Under the pieces are notes generated by a model. That model was not told where the DNA came from. It searched no databases and saw nothing but the letters and a program-made list of their open reading frames with translations. Below, piece by piece: positions 1-7,327 of a DNA stretch of 64,000 nt (its first letter is position 1; every line of letters begins with the position of its first letter). The stretch is taken from assembly GCA_003138515.1 (NCBI GenBank), contig PLGG01000047.1, forward strand, positions 741-64,740, given 5' to 3'. Position numbers and translations under genes: made by a program. This stretch comes from Acidobacteriaceae bacterium (GTDB taxonomy: Bacteria; Acidobacteriota; Terriglobia; Terriglobales; Acidobacteriaceae).

Positions 1-95
1 ATGTCGCCCAGGTTGCCGATGGGAGTGGCGACGAGATAGAGGCCGGGGGCGAGAGGCTTTGCAGATTCATCTCCGAGTTTTAGGTCACTTGGCAT
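1..95 (-). CDS. rsmI: RsmI, 16S rRNA (cytidine-1402-2'-O)-methyltransferase, N-terminal fragment
   Basis: The complement of the first 95 bases encodes the beginning of RsmI, the SAM-dependent enzyme that 2'-O-methylates C1402 in the decoding centre of 16S rRNA. From an ATG at 95 the frame reads about 18 variable residues and then LYLVATPIGNLGDI, the near-invariant first strand and glycine loop of this family. Only about 31 codons lie in the window; the rest runs off the left edge. It starts 20 bp after the stop of the preceding minus-strand gene, so the two may be cotranscribed. No clear Shine-Dalgarno is visible, so the exact start is less certain than the identity. Confidence 0.88.
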   Translation of the reverse strand, partial: MPSDLKLGDESAKPLAPGLYLVATPIGNLGD

Positions 96-115
96 ACCAG
101 AGTGGGGCGTTCAGT

Positions 116-844
116 TTAGACAACGGACGAAGTCGCAGCACGCGCATGAGAGCGTCGCATTGCGCCGATTACCAGCTTCATCGCGGCGAAAACAACAATC
201 GTTGCCCATGCAACGTACATCATCACATCGAGAATGACTAGCGCGATAAGCGCATGGGATAAACCCAAGGGTGGTCTGGGCATTTGGAGATCGATAGTGA
301 ACGTCATAAGGACGCTAGCAAATGCCAGCCCGCTCAAGGTCAAGAACAACCGCCTTTTGCCGGCATTGGATCGTGCGGCATTTGAAAGCAGCATCGCTAA
401 GATGATCGCTGTTGCAAATACGAGTGTCGACCCCAACGCCCCGCGAGTATTGTAGAAGACAATAAGCCCCAACTTCCGCCACGGGCCCAAGGGATACGCC
501 AAGAGCGAGGTCAAATAGAGTATGAGAGCAACAGAAAGCAGCCCGGTTAGCCAAACCGCTGCGCGCTTCCAGTGATGCGCGATTGCAGACTGGACAATAA
601 TGATCAAGACCTTTGCGAGAGTAATTCCACCAGCAATCGAGACCAACAGGTAGTACCACACCCTACTCAGCGGAATGAACCGCCAAGGTGGAATAGAGAC
701 TGAACGTCCGTCAAGAGTTGGAAGCGAGGTTGACGCAAACCAGAAATCGACGCTTGGGCTGCCATAAAGGAAGTGTGCAGCAAGAAAAGCCGCAATGAAG
801 GCGGCGAGCCAAAGGACCAAGTAGTTCCGCAATTGGTCTTTCAT
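116..844 (-). CDS. Polytopic membrane protein of unknown function
   Basis: This is a 242-residue protein beginning MKDQLRNYLVLW. Hydrophobic stretches suggest five membrane segments: one at the N-terminus (about 8-26), then near 70-95, 108-128, 145-165, 180-200 and possibly 210-235. I do not recognise a family and see no catalytic motif. The frame is open upstream to 961, but the extra 39 residues are polar and arginine-rich, while the internal ATG at 844 is followed at once by a membrane segment and preceded by GAGG about 9 nt upstream, so I chose it. It ends 20 bp before rsmI on the same strand. Confidence 0.6.
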   Translation of the reverse strand: MKDQLRNYLVLWLAAFIAAFLAAHFLYGSPSVDFWFASTSLPTLDGRSVSIPPWRFIPLSRVWYYLLVSIAGGITLAKVLIIIVQSAIAHHWKRAAVWLTGLLSVALILYLTSLLAYPLGPWRKLGLIVFYNTRGALGSTLVFATAIILAMLLSNAARSNAGKRRLFLTLSGLAFASVLMTFTIDLQMPRPPLGLSHALIALVILDVMMYVAWATIVVFAAMKLVIGAMRRSHARAATSSVV

Positions 845-1021
845 TAGTTCGGCCTCGCGGGCGGTTTGGGTAATTGACAAGCCCAAACATGGTGACGCGA
901 AAATTCTACTTCGTGATCGCTGGTAAAGATTGGTGCGTTCCCACCCTAGGCGCAAGAACAAAAGCGCGCCGAGGGTTGGGCACCCAACGCTCGTGGTGAA
1001 TTTAGGTCGCGAAGAACAACC

Positions 1022-1060
1022 GCAGATCCTTCGGTCGCCGAGGCGACCTCAGGATGACAG
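1022..1060. repeat. REP-like palindromic element
   Basis: The core GGTCGCC-GA-GGCGACC (1033-1048) is a perfect 7-bp inverted repeat, flanked by near-complementary ATCCTTC and CTCAGGAT arms. Elements of this look (AAGGATC...CTCAGGATGACA) are familiar as dispersed intergenic repeats in acidobacterial genomes; that is recollection, not a search. It lies between a minus-strand gene start and a minus-strand gene end, so it could also act as a terminator for the CBS-domain gene, although no T-tract follows. Only one copy was seen here. Confidence 0.6.
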
Positions 1061-1064
1061 GTCA

Positions 1065-1156
1065 TTTGTAATGCGAACTTCGAACTCAAGACGCTAGCCG
1101 GTGATTATTTGTTTGTAATGCGAACTTCAAACTCAGGACGCTGGCCGGTGATTATT
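1065..1156. repeat. Tandem 45-bp duplication overlapping a gene's stop codon
   Basis: Two 45-bp copies (1065-1109 and 1112-1156) differ at about three positions. The second copy contains the last codons and the stop (1152-1154) of the minus-strand CBS-domain gene. The first copy therefore looks like a duplicated gene end lying just downstream, a tandem duplication that left the reading frame untouched. Confidence 0.85.
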
Positions 1157-2261
1157 CGTTGGCTTCCTGGCGTTCGATGCGGCGCTGCTCGGCGAGCAGC
1201 GACATGGAGCTCATGAGGTTTTGCACGCTGACGATGCCCACCACGCGGCCGCTTTCGGTGATGGGGATGAGCGCCAGGCCGTGCCCCGCGGTGAGGCGGC
1301 GGATGGTGGTTCCGAGCGTGTCCTCAGGCCGCGCCACCTGGAAGGCGCGCGACATGACGGATTGCACGTAGCCGTTGCCGTCGCTGCGCAGGGCCTCAAG
1401 AATGCGCTGGCGCGAGACGATGCCCACCAATTGCGGACCGCGCACCACGGGGAAGTCCTCCTGCAGCGAGTGCACGCAGCGATAGAGCGCGTCGGCAAGC
1501 GTGTCAGAAGGCGAGAGCGTGGCAAAGTCCGTGAGCATCACTTCGCGCATGCGCACGGTATCGACGACCGATTGAAAGAACACGCCCTGGTCCTCAACCT
1601 GCGCGCCGATCATGATGAAGAAGCCGGCGAGGATAAGCCAGGGCTCCTGCGCAAACATTCCGCCGACGATGGCAGCCCCGGCGAGCACCTGGCCCACGCC
1701 GGCAGCGGCGCGTCCCGCTGGAGCAGAGCCGTGGGTTCGCGCAAATCTGTTGCGGATGAGGCGGCCGCAATCGAGAGGATAGGCGGGGACGAAGTGCAAA
1801 ACGCCCAGAGAGGCCTGCATCCAGACCAGGCTGCGCAGCAGATGGGCTGAGGTGATGTAGGGATGATCGAAGAGCCGAATATCGCCGCTGGCACCGAGGA
1901 TGATTCCGGCAGCGGTGAGGGCCGCGCCGAGATTGGCGAGAGGACCGGCAAGCGCGAGCACAAATTGTCCGCTGCCGTGGTTGGCGGATTCCTGGCTCTC
2001 AGGATTGGCGTAGGCAAACAGGCCGCCGATGGGCAAAAGCAAAACAGCGCGGAGGCGAAGGCCCAGCCACGCCGCCGCAATGAGGCGCGCGGTTTCGCGC
2101 ACGGCCACGGCCGCTACCAGTAAAAGAAAGAGGGCCAAAGCGCGTGGCCATCCGTTTGCGCCGCTGATGGCAAAGAGCACCAGCACAAGCAGAGGGAAAA
2201 AGATGTGGACGCGCATCTCCACACCGAACCATCGGCCCAGCGGAATTGACCAGCCACGCAT
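1152..2261 (-). CDS. Site-2-protease (M50)-like membrane protein with CBS pair, zinc motif lost
   Basis: This 369-residue protein has the architecture of a bacterial site-2 protease with C-terminal CBS domains: a hydrophobic half with about six membrane segments (1-210) and two CBS motifs (about 240-360) that would bind adenosyl ligands. In active M50 enzymes helix 2 carries HExxH. Here the equivalent position reads RETAR (55-59), so both zinc histidines are arginine, while the distal NPxDG-like motif survives as YPLDCGR (161-167) with its aspartate. The fold is thus recognisable, but protease activity is unlikely. It may be a ligand-sensing pseudoprotease that binds membrane substrates. The gene stands alone; its 3' end is duplicated in the adjacent tandem repeat. 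Confidence 0.8.
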   Translation of the reverse strand: MRGWSIPLGRWFGVEMRVHIFFPLLVLVLFAISGANGWPRALALFLLLVAAVAVRETARLIAAAWLGLRLRAVLLLPIGGLFAYANPESQESANHGSGQFVLALAGPLANLGAALTAAGIILGASGDIRLFDHPYITSAHLLRSLVWMQASLGVLHFVPAYPLDCGRLIRNRFARTHGSAPAGRAAAGVGQVLAGAAIVGGMFAQEPWLILAGFFIMIGAQVEDQGVFFQSVVDTVRMREVMLTDFATLSPSDTLADALYRCVHSLQEDFPVVRGPQLVGIVSRQRILEALRSDGNGYVQSVMSRAFQVARPEDTLGTTIRRLTAGHGLALIPITESGRVVGIVSVQNLMSSMSLLAEQRRIERQEANE

Positions 2262-2302
2262 ACAACGATTGTAGAGGCACAGCCGGAGAAAAGCAGCTAG
2301 CG

Positions 2303-2330
2303 GCTTTCAGCCATCGGCCTTCAGCTTTTG
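2303..2330. repeat. Degenerate heptamer array (GCYNTCR type)
   Basis: Four consecutive 7-mers, GCTTTCA, GCCATCG, GCCTTCA and GCTTTTG, lie between the CBS-protein gene and rsmD. The 7-bp period matches the other heptamer arrays in this window, although the consensus differs. AAAAGC at 2290-2295 can pair with GCTTTT at 2324-2329, so a transcript could form a hairpin here. Confidence 0.55.
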
Positions 2331-2400
2331 GTGCGAACCCTCATCTGCGGTTCGTTTGGGCGAGCAGCCGCCGGAGGCGGCTCCGTTATGCTGGTTGGCG

Positions 2401-3024
2401 ATGCGCATTATTGCTGGAACATTTCGCTCGCGCACACTTCAAGCCCCGCAGGGAATGAGCACACGGCCCACCAGCGACCGCCTGCGCGAGACGCTCTTCA
2501 ACGTGATTGCGCCGCGCTTCCAAGTTACGCCTTTGGGCGGCGCGGGGTTTCTCGATTTGTATGCCGGGTCGGGCGCGGTTGGGTTGGAGGCGCTCAGCCG
2601 GGGCGCTGCGCGGGTGGCATTTGTGGAGCGCGCGCCTGCGGCCCTGAAGGTGCTCAACGGAAATCTGGAGCGGCTGGGAATCGCAAGCGGAGTCCGTGTT
2701 TACGCGAAGAGCGTGAGCGCGTTTCTTCGTTCCGCCACCGGACCCAATCCAAAACCAGAAAAAGATCCAAAACCAGAACGCTACGAAGTAGTGTTTCTTG
2801 ATCCTCCGTATGACGCGGTTGAGGAGTATGCAGTCACGCTGGGGCTGCTGGGTGGGACGGCCCAGGGAATCCTGGCGGGGGGGGCTGTCGTTATCGCCGA
2901 ACACCGGCGCAAACTCGCGCTCGACGAGCAGTACGGCAACCTGGAACGGACCCGCCTGCTGGAGCAAGGCGATGCGGCAATGAGCTTTTACGCGGCTTCT
3001 TCCAGCGTCGCTGGCGAGCCATAA
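2401..3024 (+). CDS. rsmD: RsmD, 16S rRNA (guanine-966-N2)-methyltransferase
   Basis: RsmD methylates N2 of G966 in 16S rRNA using SAM. The 207-residue product starts MRIIAGTFRSR, the typical family N-terminus, carries the SAM-binding strand DLYAGSGAVGLEAL (about 52-65) and the catalytic motif FLDPPYD (about 141-147; DPPY binds the target base). The frame is open 45 bp further upstream, but MRIIAG fits the family start. A proline/lysine-rich stretch, PNPKPEKDPKPE (about 119-130), interrupts the region before the DPPY strand. Its DNA contains a motif also found in egtB (7013-7026), which suggests a repeat-derived insertion. The gene is solitary. Confidence 0.93.
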   Translation: MRIIAGTFRSRTLQAPQGMSTRPTSDRLRETLFNVIAPRFQVTPLGGAGFLDLYAGSGAVGLEALSRGAARVAFVERAPAALKVLNGNLERLGIASGVRVYAKSVSAFLRSATGPNPKPEKDPKPERYEVVFLDPPYDAVEEYAVTLGLLGGTAQGILAGGAVVIAEHRRKLALDEQYGNLERTRLLEQGDAAMSFYAASSSVAGEP

Positions 3025-3123
3025 ATAAGGGACATTTGGTGGTCCGGACGCGCGCGTTTTTCCCTTGCACATTCAGGTGTGAGCAGGGTCACTTCCAACT
3101 CCATTGACAGCGGAGGAAAGTAG

Positions 3124-3756
3124 ATGAAAAATGACGTGGCGAAAGAATTCGCGCCGTTTCGCGCTGTCTACGGAGGAAAAGTGAAAAACGCGGTCAAGTT
3201 GCAGACTTTGGGAATCTTGGTGTTGCTGGGAGCTGGGCTATGGATTGCCGGCTGCAAATCGGCGCCGGACCTGTCCCAAGCCCAGGCTTTGACGATGATT
3301 CAGGCCAAGTACGACCAGACTCCCGCCGGGCCGGTCAGCATTACTGTGAACACTACAGGCATGGTGCAGGGAGTGACGGCAAAGTACTGGTTCGAGACCA
3401 AGAGATACCCCAACGGATATTGGGGCGACTTTACCGTAACGCCGGACGGCAAGAAGGCGCTCAAGCTGGCCAGTGGCGGGGATGTGATTCAGTGGCGGCC
3501 CGACAACCCAAACGATCTGAACTTTGTGGTTGTGATCCAGAGCCTGGCAACCAATCATCTGAAAGCGCGCGACGTGGGCGAGATCCAAACGGTGGGAGAC
3601 ACGAGGATCGCTTCGTTCACCGAAGACGTGAATCTGGACGGAGTGCCGGAGCCGCTGCAGAGGATCGCGCACAATCCCGGCAACAAACTGAGCTCGCTGC
3701 GCCAGGCCACGTTTGTGCTGACCAATGGCGCCTGGACGCTGCAGTCGATCGAGTAA
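3124..3756 (+). CDS. Putative lipoprotein of unknown function
   Basis: The product has a hydrophobic segment ending in a lipobox (LWIAGC-K), so it should be lipidated and held at a membrane; the rest is a small soluble domain without a family I recognise. Two starts compete. ATG at 3124 has GGAGGAAAG at ideal spacing and gives 210 residues with a 25-residue polar lead. GTG at 3181 is preceded by another GGAGGAAAA and gives a conventional signal peptide beginning MKNAVKLQTLG. The two start regions resemble each other base for base, as if duplicated. I list the longer form but consider 3181 at least as likely. Confidence 0.65.
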   Translation: MKNDVAKEFAPFRAVYGGKVKNAVKLQTLGILVLLGAGLWIAGCKSAPDLSQAQALTMIQAKYDQTPAGPVSITVNTTGMVQGVTAKYWFETKRYPNGYWGDFTVTPDGKKALKLASGGDVIQWRPDNPNDLNFVVVIQSLATNHLKARDVGEIQTVGDTRIASFTEDVNLDGVPEPLQRIAHNPGNKLSSLRQATFVLTNGAWTLQSIE

Positions 3757-3762
3757 GCTCGC

Positions 3763-4626
3763 TTATTGGGGCGGCGCGCTACGCGGAACTTGCGGCATCT
3801 CGCCGCGCGGAACCGTAGGTGTCTCGCCGCCTCCCATTCCGAAGACGTTCACGTTGGTTGCGGTAAAGACTCCGTCCTTTACAGCGCCTTCCGCGCGCAC
3901 TGTGTCGCCAACCTGGATATCGGCCAGGGTGATGGGGTCGCGACGCTTGCGGAAGGCCGTGTTCTCATCGGCGACAACGGAGTGAGGGGCATTGTCGAGC
4001 GCCCCGGTGAGCGTGATCTTTGCACCGTCGATGGCGGTCACTTTGCCCATCAGCCAGGTCTTGCCAAAGTCGGCTTCCATGGCGCGGAGCTGCTGGACGA
4101 CCGCGGGGTCGAGCTGCGCGATACGCGTTGCGGCCGCTGATTTGGCCGAGGCGTCGATGTCGCCCATCACGGCAATGGCGTCGCCGACCTTGATGTCGGA
4201 CGATTTGATCTCCTGGGGCGGATTGCCGCCGCCGTTGCCACGGCCGCCTCCGCCACCCTGGCCCTGACCGCCGCCCGCACCCGCTCCTTCGCCGGGCCCG
4301 CGCATTCCTCCGGCTATCTGCTTGAAGATGCGCGTGTCCGCTGTGAAGTGGACCGTGTAGACGTCGCCGGTGTCGGTCTTGATGGTGTAGTGATCCGCGG
4401 CAACCTCAGTGACTGTACCCATCAGGCCGCGTCCCATCATCATTCCTGCGCCCCCGCCCATTCCACCGCTGCGGCCACCGCGCTGCCCGTTGCCGCTGCC
4501 TGGGCCAGGGGGCGCATTTTGGCCTGCGTTCTGGCCGGCCGGCGGTGCGGAGTTGGAGTCCTGTGCGCCAGCTGCGACAGTGAATGCAACGGCGAAAAGA
4601 ATTGCGGATAAGTGGCGGATGTTCAT
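3763..4626 (-). CDS. Secreted glycine-rich protein with two DUF5666-like repeats
   Basis: This is a 287-residue exported protein with a signal peptide (MNIRHLSAILFAVAFTVAAG). Two similar beta-rich modules, starting MGTVTEVAADHYTIKT (about 69) and MGKVTAIDGAKITLTG (about 192), resemble DUF5666, a small barrel-like domain of unknown role common in Acidobacteriota. They are separated by glycine/glutamine-rich linkers (about 45-68 and 108-135). GGGAG lies 6 nt before the ATG. It is about 100 bp downstream of the TPR gene on the same strand and probably shares its transcript. No enzymatic motif is visible; function unknown. Confidence 0.75.
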   Translation of the reverse strand: MNIRHLSAILFAVAFTVAAGAQDSNSAPPAGQNAGQNAPPGPGSGNGQRGGRSGGMGGGAGMMMGRGLMGTVTEVAADHYTIKTDTGDVYTVHFTADTRIFKQIAGGMRGPGEGAGAGGGQGQGGGGGRGNGGGNPPQEIKSSDIKVGDAIAVMGDIDASAKSAAATRIAQLDPAVVQQLRAMEADFGKTWLMGKVTAIDGAKITLTGALDNAPHSVVADENTAFRKRRDPITLADIQVGDTVRAEGAVKDGVFTATNVNVFGMGGGETPTVPRGEMPQVPRSAPPQ

Positions 4627-4728
4627 CTGAATCTCCCGGGCGGCAAATAAGGCGGCCTATTGAATAGACGCGTGAGGCGCGGCGGGAGACGACGAAGCGA
4701 TACACCCAGGGGGCGTGCTGGTCGCGAT

Positions 4729-5532
4729 TTACTGGGTGCGCTGTTGTTCAGCGAGCAGTTGCTTGAAGGCCGGGTTGTCGCGCAGGCTCACGAACTCGCT
4801 GTCGTTTGCGACCTTCTTGCGCGTGGTAAAGCCCTCATCCAGCGCCATGCGGAGATACTGCAGAGCGCAGGCGGTTTGGCCGGCGCGAGCGCAACTGGCT
4901 GCCATGTAGTAGTTCATGGCGCCGCGCTCCTGAACGGATGAAGGATCCTCGACGGACGGTGAGCTGCGGTCGGCAAAGATCTGCGGGTCGATCGCCAAAG
5001 CCTGCTGGTAGGCTTCCCAACCCTTGTTGTACCTGTGCTCCGCCAGCAGGTTGGTGCCGAGATTCTTGAGAATGAGCGCGGAGCCGGGGTCGAGTTTCAG
5101 CGCCTTCCTGTACAGACGCTCCGCCTGGCTGTACTCTTTGAGCGAGGCATAAACCGTGGCCAGGTTGTTTAAAACCTGGGAGCTGTGGGGATCGATCTGG
5201 AGCGATTCCTTATAACAGCGAGTGGCGTCTTTCGAGTTGAACATCATCTGGTAATCGATGCCCATCTTGTTCCAGATCGCGGCTGTCATCTGCGGCGTTT
5301 TGGAATAGGCTGCAATGGCCGCCTGGTAGTGCTGGCGGGCCGTAAAAGAGTCACCGATCTGCTCTGCGGTTGGCTGTGCATGCGCCGGAGCGGCGGCCTG
5401 AGCCGCGGGCGGGGTTGGCGCCGGCCCCTGCGACTGGCCGTTTGCCTGGGCCGGCAGAATTCGCGGGATCGCCAGGGAAATGGTGAACAGCGCTGCGGAT
5501 AGCATCCAGCGGATTGGCTTTAACTCGCACAT
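4729..5532 (-). CDS. Secreted tetratricopeptide-repeat protein
   Basis: This 267-residue protein has an N-terminal signal sequence (about 9-30), a Pro/Ala/Gln linker, and a block of TPR units. The clearest run begins with AIWNKMGIDYQMMFNSKDA and continues through PHSSQVLNNLATVYASLKEY and PGSALILKNLGTNLLAEHRY. TPRs form a protein-binding solenoid; the partner is unknown. A second methionine at 5505 would give a tighter signal peptide and is a plausible alternative start. It is the first gene of a likely two-gene unit with the DUF5666-like protein. The C-terminal quarter is also helical but less regular. Confidence 0.78.
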   Translation of the reverse strand: MCELKPIRWMLSAALFTISLAIPRILPAQANGQSQGPAPTPPAAQAAAPAHAQPTAEQIGDSFTARQHYQAAIAAYSKTPQMTAAIWNKMGIDYQMMFNSKDATRCYKESLQIDPHSSQVLNNLATVYASLKEYSQAERLYRKALKLDPGSALILKNLGTNLLAEHRYNKGWEAYQQALAIDPQIFADRSSPSVEDPSSVQERGAMNYYMAASCARAGQTACALQYLRMALDEGFTTRKKVANDSEFVSLRDNPAFKQLLAEQQRTQ

Positions 5533-5606
5533 ACTCGCTACGCCAGGGGTGCGGGGTCTTTCAAATCTCTGGCAGGAATTAAAGCACCATTGCGGAGCAA
5601 ATGCCA

Positions 5607-5668
5607 GTCCACAGGGGTTACCAAACGGCTGTCCACAGAGGTTACAAAAGGGGTTACAAATCCACAGC
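5607..5668. repeat. Three TCCACAG boxes with GGTTAC spacers upstream of egtB
   Basis: The 343-bp gap between the TPR gene start and egtB holds three TCCACAG boxes (5608-5614, 5632-5638, 5661-5667) and three GGTTAC/GGGTTAC words in a roughly 24-bp imperfect repeat. The boxes share the CCACA core of DnaA boxes but depart from TTATCCACA. The rest of the gap shows no gene. Egt transcription presumably starts in its last part, but I see no convincing -35/-10 pair. Confidence 0.6.
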
Positions 5669-5875
5669 GGGTCATTGGTTGATCACCATGCGCGGATTCC
5701 GCGAACGGAACGGTCCGGTTCTCTCTGAATTTGCACGGTCATCGTGGAAACGATCAGGCGCGAGGCATGCGCGCGATCCAAGCGGAAAAAAAGGAGCCGC
5801 ATCTCCCCCAAGACCGTCTAAGGGCTTTAACTTTAACAAGGAAAGGCTACACTGGCCCATACTGGAGGGCGGACG

Positions 5876-7282
5876 ATGAGCATAACCACTTTTTCAAGCC
5901 CCGGAGCGGCCATCCCTGCCTCGGGGATTTTGACTCGTTTCAATGAGGTGCGGCGAAGCACTCTTGCTCTCTGCGAGCCGCTCTCGGCAGAAGACATGAT
6001 GGTGCAGTCGTGCCCTGAGGCGTCGCCGGCCAAGTGGCACCTGGCGCACACCACCTGGTTCTTCGAGTCGTTTGTGTTACGGGAGTTTCTGCCCGGCTAT
6101 CGAGTCTTCAACGCGGACTTTTCCTGGCTCTTTAACAGTTATTACGAAAGTTTCTCGGCGTTTCCTGAGAAGCGGCTGCGGGCGTCGTTTTCGCGGCCGG
6201 GGGTCGAGGAGATCCGATGTTATCGAGAGCATGTGGACGCGGCGATGGAACGGCTGTTCGAGCGCGAGCTGGAGCCTGAAGCGCTGCGGCGAATTGAGCT
6301 GGGCGCAAACCACGAGGAGCAGCACCAGGAGCTGATGCTGACCGACATTCTGAATGCGTTCTTTACGAATCCGCTGAAGCCGAAGTACAGGGATCAGGGA
6401 TCATGGAGTGCGGGCGAGGACGCCCGCACGACAGCCGGCGGGGACGCCGGCGCTACGAGGGAACAAGGGAACAAGGGAACGAGGGACCAAGCAGCGCCGC
6501 TCGGCTTTACGCAATTTGAGGGTGGACTCAAGGAGGCGGGGAACGCCGGTGGTTTCTGCTTCGACAACGAGCTGCCACGGCATCGGGTTTGGCTGGAGCC
6601 TTTTGCAATGGCCAACCGGCTTGTCACCTGCGGCGAGTTTGCGGAGTTTATGGCCGACGGCGGTTACCGGAAGCCGGAATTGTGGCTCTCGGCGGGATGG
6701 GATGCGGTGAAGGCGAACGGCTGGCGAGCGCCGCTCTACTGGACCGACAGAGACGGCGCCAAGAATGACGGAGCCGGACGAGACCGAGAATGGACCATGT
6801 TTACGCTGCGCGGAGAGCTGCCACTAGAAGAGCTGGCAGCAGCGCCCGTGAGCCAGGTAAGTTTTTATGAAGCTGACGCTTACGCGCGCTGGGCTGGCCG
6901 CCGGCTGCCCACCGAATTCGAGTGGGAGGCCGCGGCGGAGGGCAAGCCGGTGGAAGGGAATCTGCTCGATTCCGGAAACCTCTTACCGATTCATTCCACC
7001 AATCTCGCCCAAAACCAGAACGGTGCGAAGCACCAAAACGAGAGCGGTACGAATTACTATGGGGACTGTTGGGTGTGGACGAGCAGCGCCTACCTCGGGT
7101 ATCCCGGCTTCAAGCCGCTGGAGGGCGCGCTGGGCGAGTACAACGGCAAATTCATGAGCGGGCAGATGGTTTTGCGCGGCGGATCGTGCGTAACGCCAGC
7201 CAAGCACATCCGCTCAAGCTACCGCAACTTCTTCTCCCCCGAGACACGATGGCAGTTTTCCGGCATTCGGCTGGCAACATAA
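5876..7282 (+). CDS. egtB: EgtB, hercynine oxygenase (ergothioneine biosynthesis sulfoxide synthase)
   Basis: EgtB is a non-haem iron enzyme joining hercynine to cysteine or gamma-glutamylcysteine as a sulfoxide on the way to ergothioneine. The 468-residue protein has an N-terminal DinB-like four-helix domain with probable iron ligands H58 (in WHLAH), H146 and H150 (in NHEEQH), and a C-terminal FGE/sulfatase-modifying domain (about 225-468). GGAGGG sits 6 nt before the ATG. With egtD next and no egtA or egtC nearby, a cysteine-using type like that reported for the acidobacterium Chloracidobacterium is plausible. Residues about 172-205 are a low-complexity insertion encoded by intergenic-type repeats (6388-6491), and a second polar insert lies near 380-392. 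Confidence 0.93.
   Translation: MSITTFSSPGAAIPASGILTRFNEVRRSTLALCEPLSAEDMMVQSCPEASPAKWHLAHTTWFFESFVLREFLPGYRVFNADFSWLFNSYYESFSAFPEKRLRASFSRPGVEEIRCYREHVDAAMERLFERELEPEALRRIELGANHEEQHQELMLTDILNAFFTNPLKPKYRDQGSWSAGEDARTTAGGDAGATREQGNKGTRDQAAPLGFTQFEGGLKEAGNAGGFCFDNELPRHRVWLEPFAMANRLVTCGEFAEFMADGGYRKPELWLSAGWDAVKANGWRAPLYWTDRDGAKNDGAGRDREWTMFTLRGELPLEELAAAPVSQVSFYEADAYARWAGRRLPTEFEWEAAAEGKPVEGNLLDSGNLLPIHSTNLAQNQNGAKHQNESGTNYYGDCWVWTSSAYLGYPGFKPLEGALGEYNGKFMSGQMVLRGGSCVTPAKHIRSSYRNFFSPETRWQFSGIRLAT
6388..6491. repeat. Composite repeat block inserted in frame within egtB
   Basis: Within egtB the DNA changes to non-coding-like repeats: two CAGGGAT heptamers (6388-6401), a perfect hairpin GTGCGGGCG-AGGA-CGCCCGCAC (6408-6429), a second hairpin GCCGGCG-GGGA-CGCCGGC (6434-6451), and 4.25 copies of the octamer AGGGAACA with variants (6458-6491). 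The octamer also occurs intergenically at 21279-21304 and 62441-62461. The block stays in frame and encodes a Gly/Asp/Arg-rich loop between the two EgtB domains. Confidence 0.85.
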
Positions 7283-7327
7283 TCGCTTCGACCGCATCAA
7301 AATTGAGAGCGAATTAACTGAAAGCAC

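Noticed and set aside
5607-5668. Replication origin with DnaA boxes
   Set aside because: Boxes deviate from TTATCCACA, no AT-rich unwinding stretch, and no dnaA, dnaN or gidA nearby.
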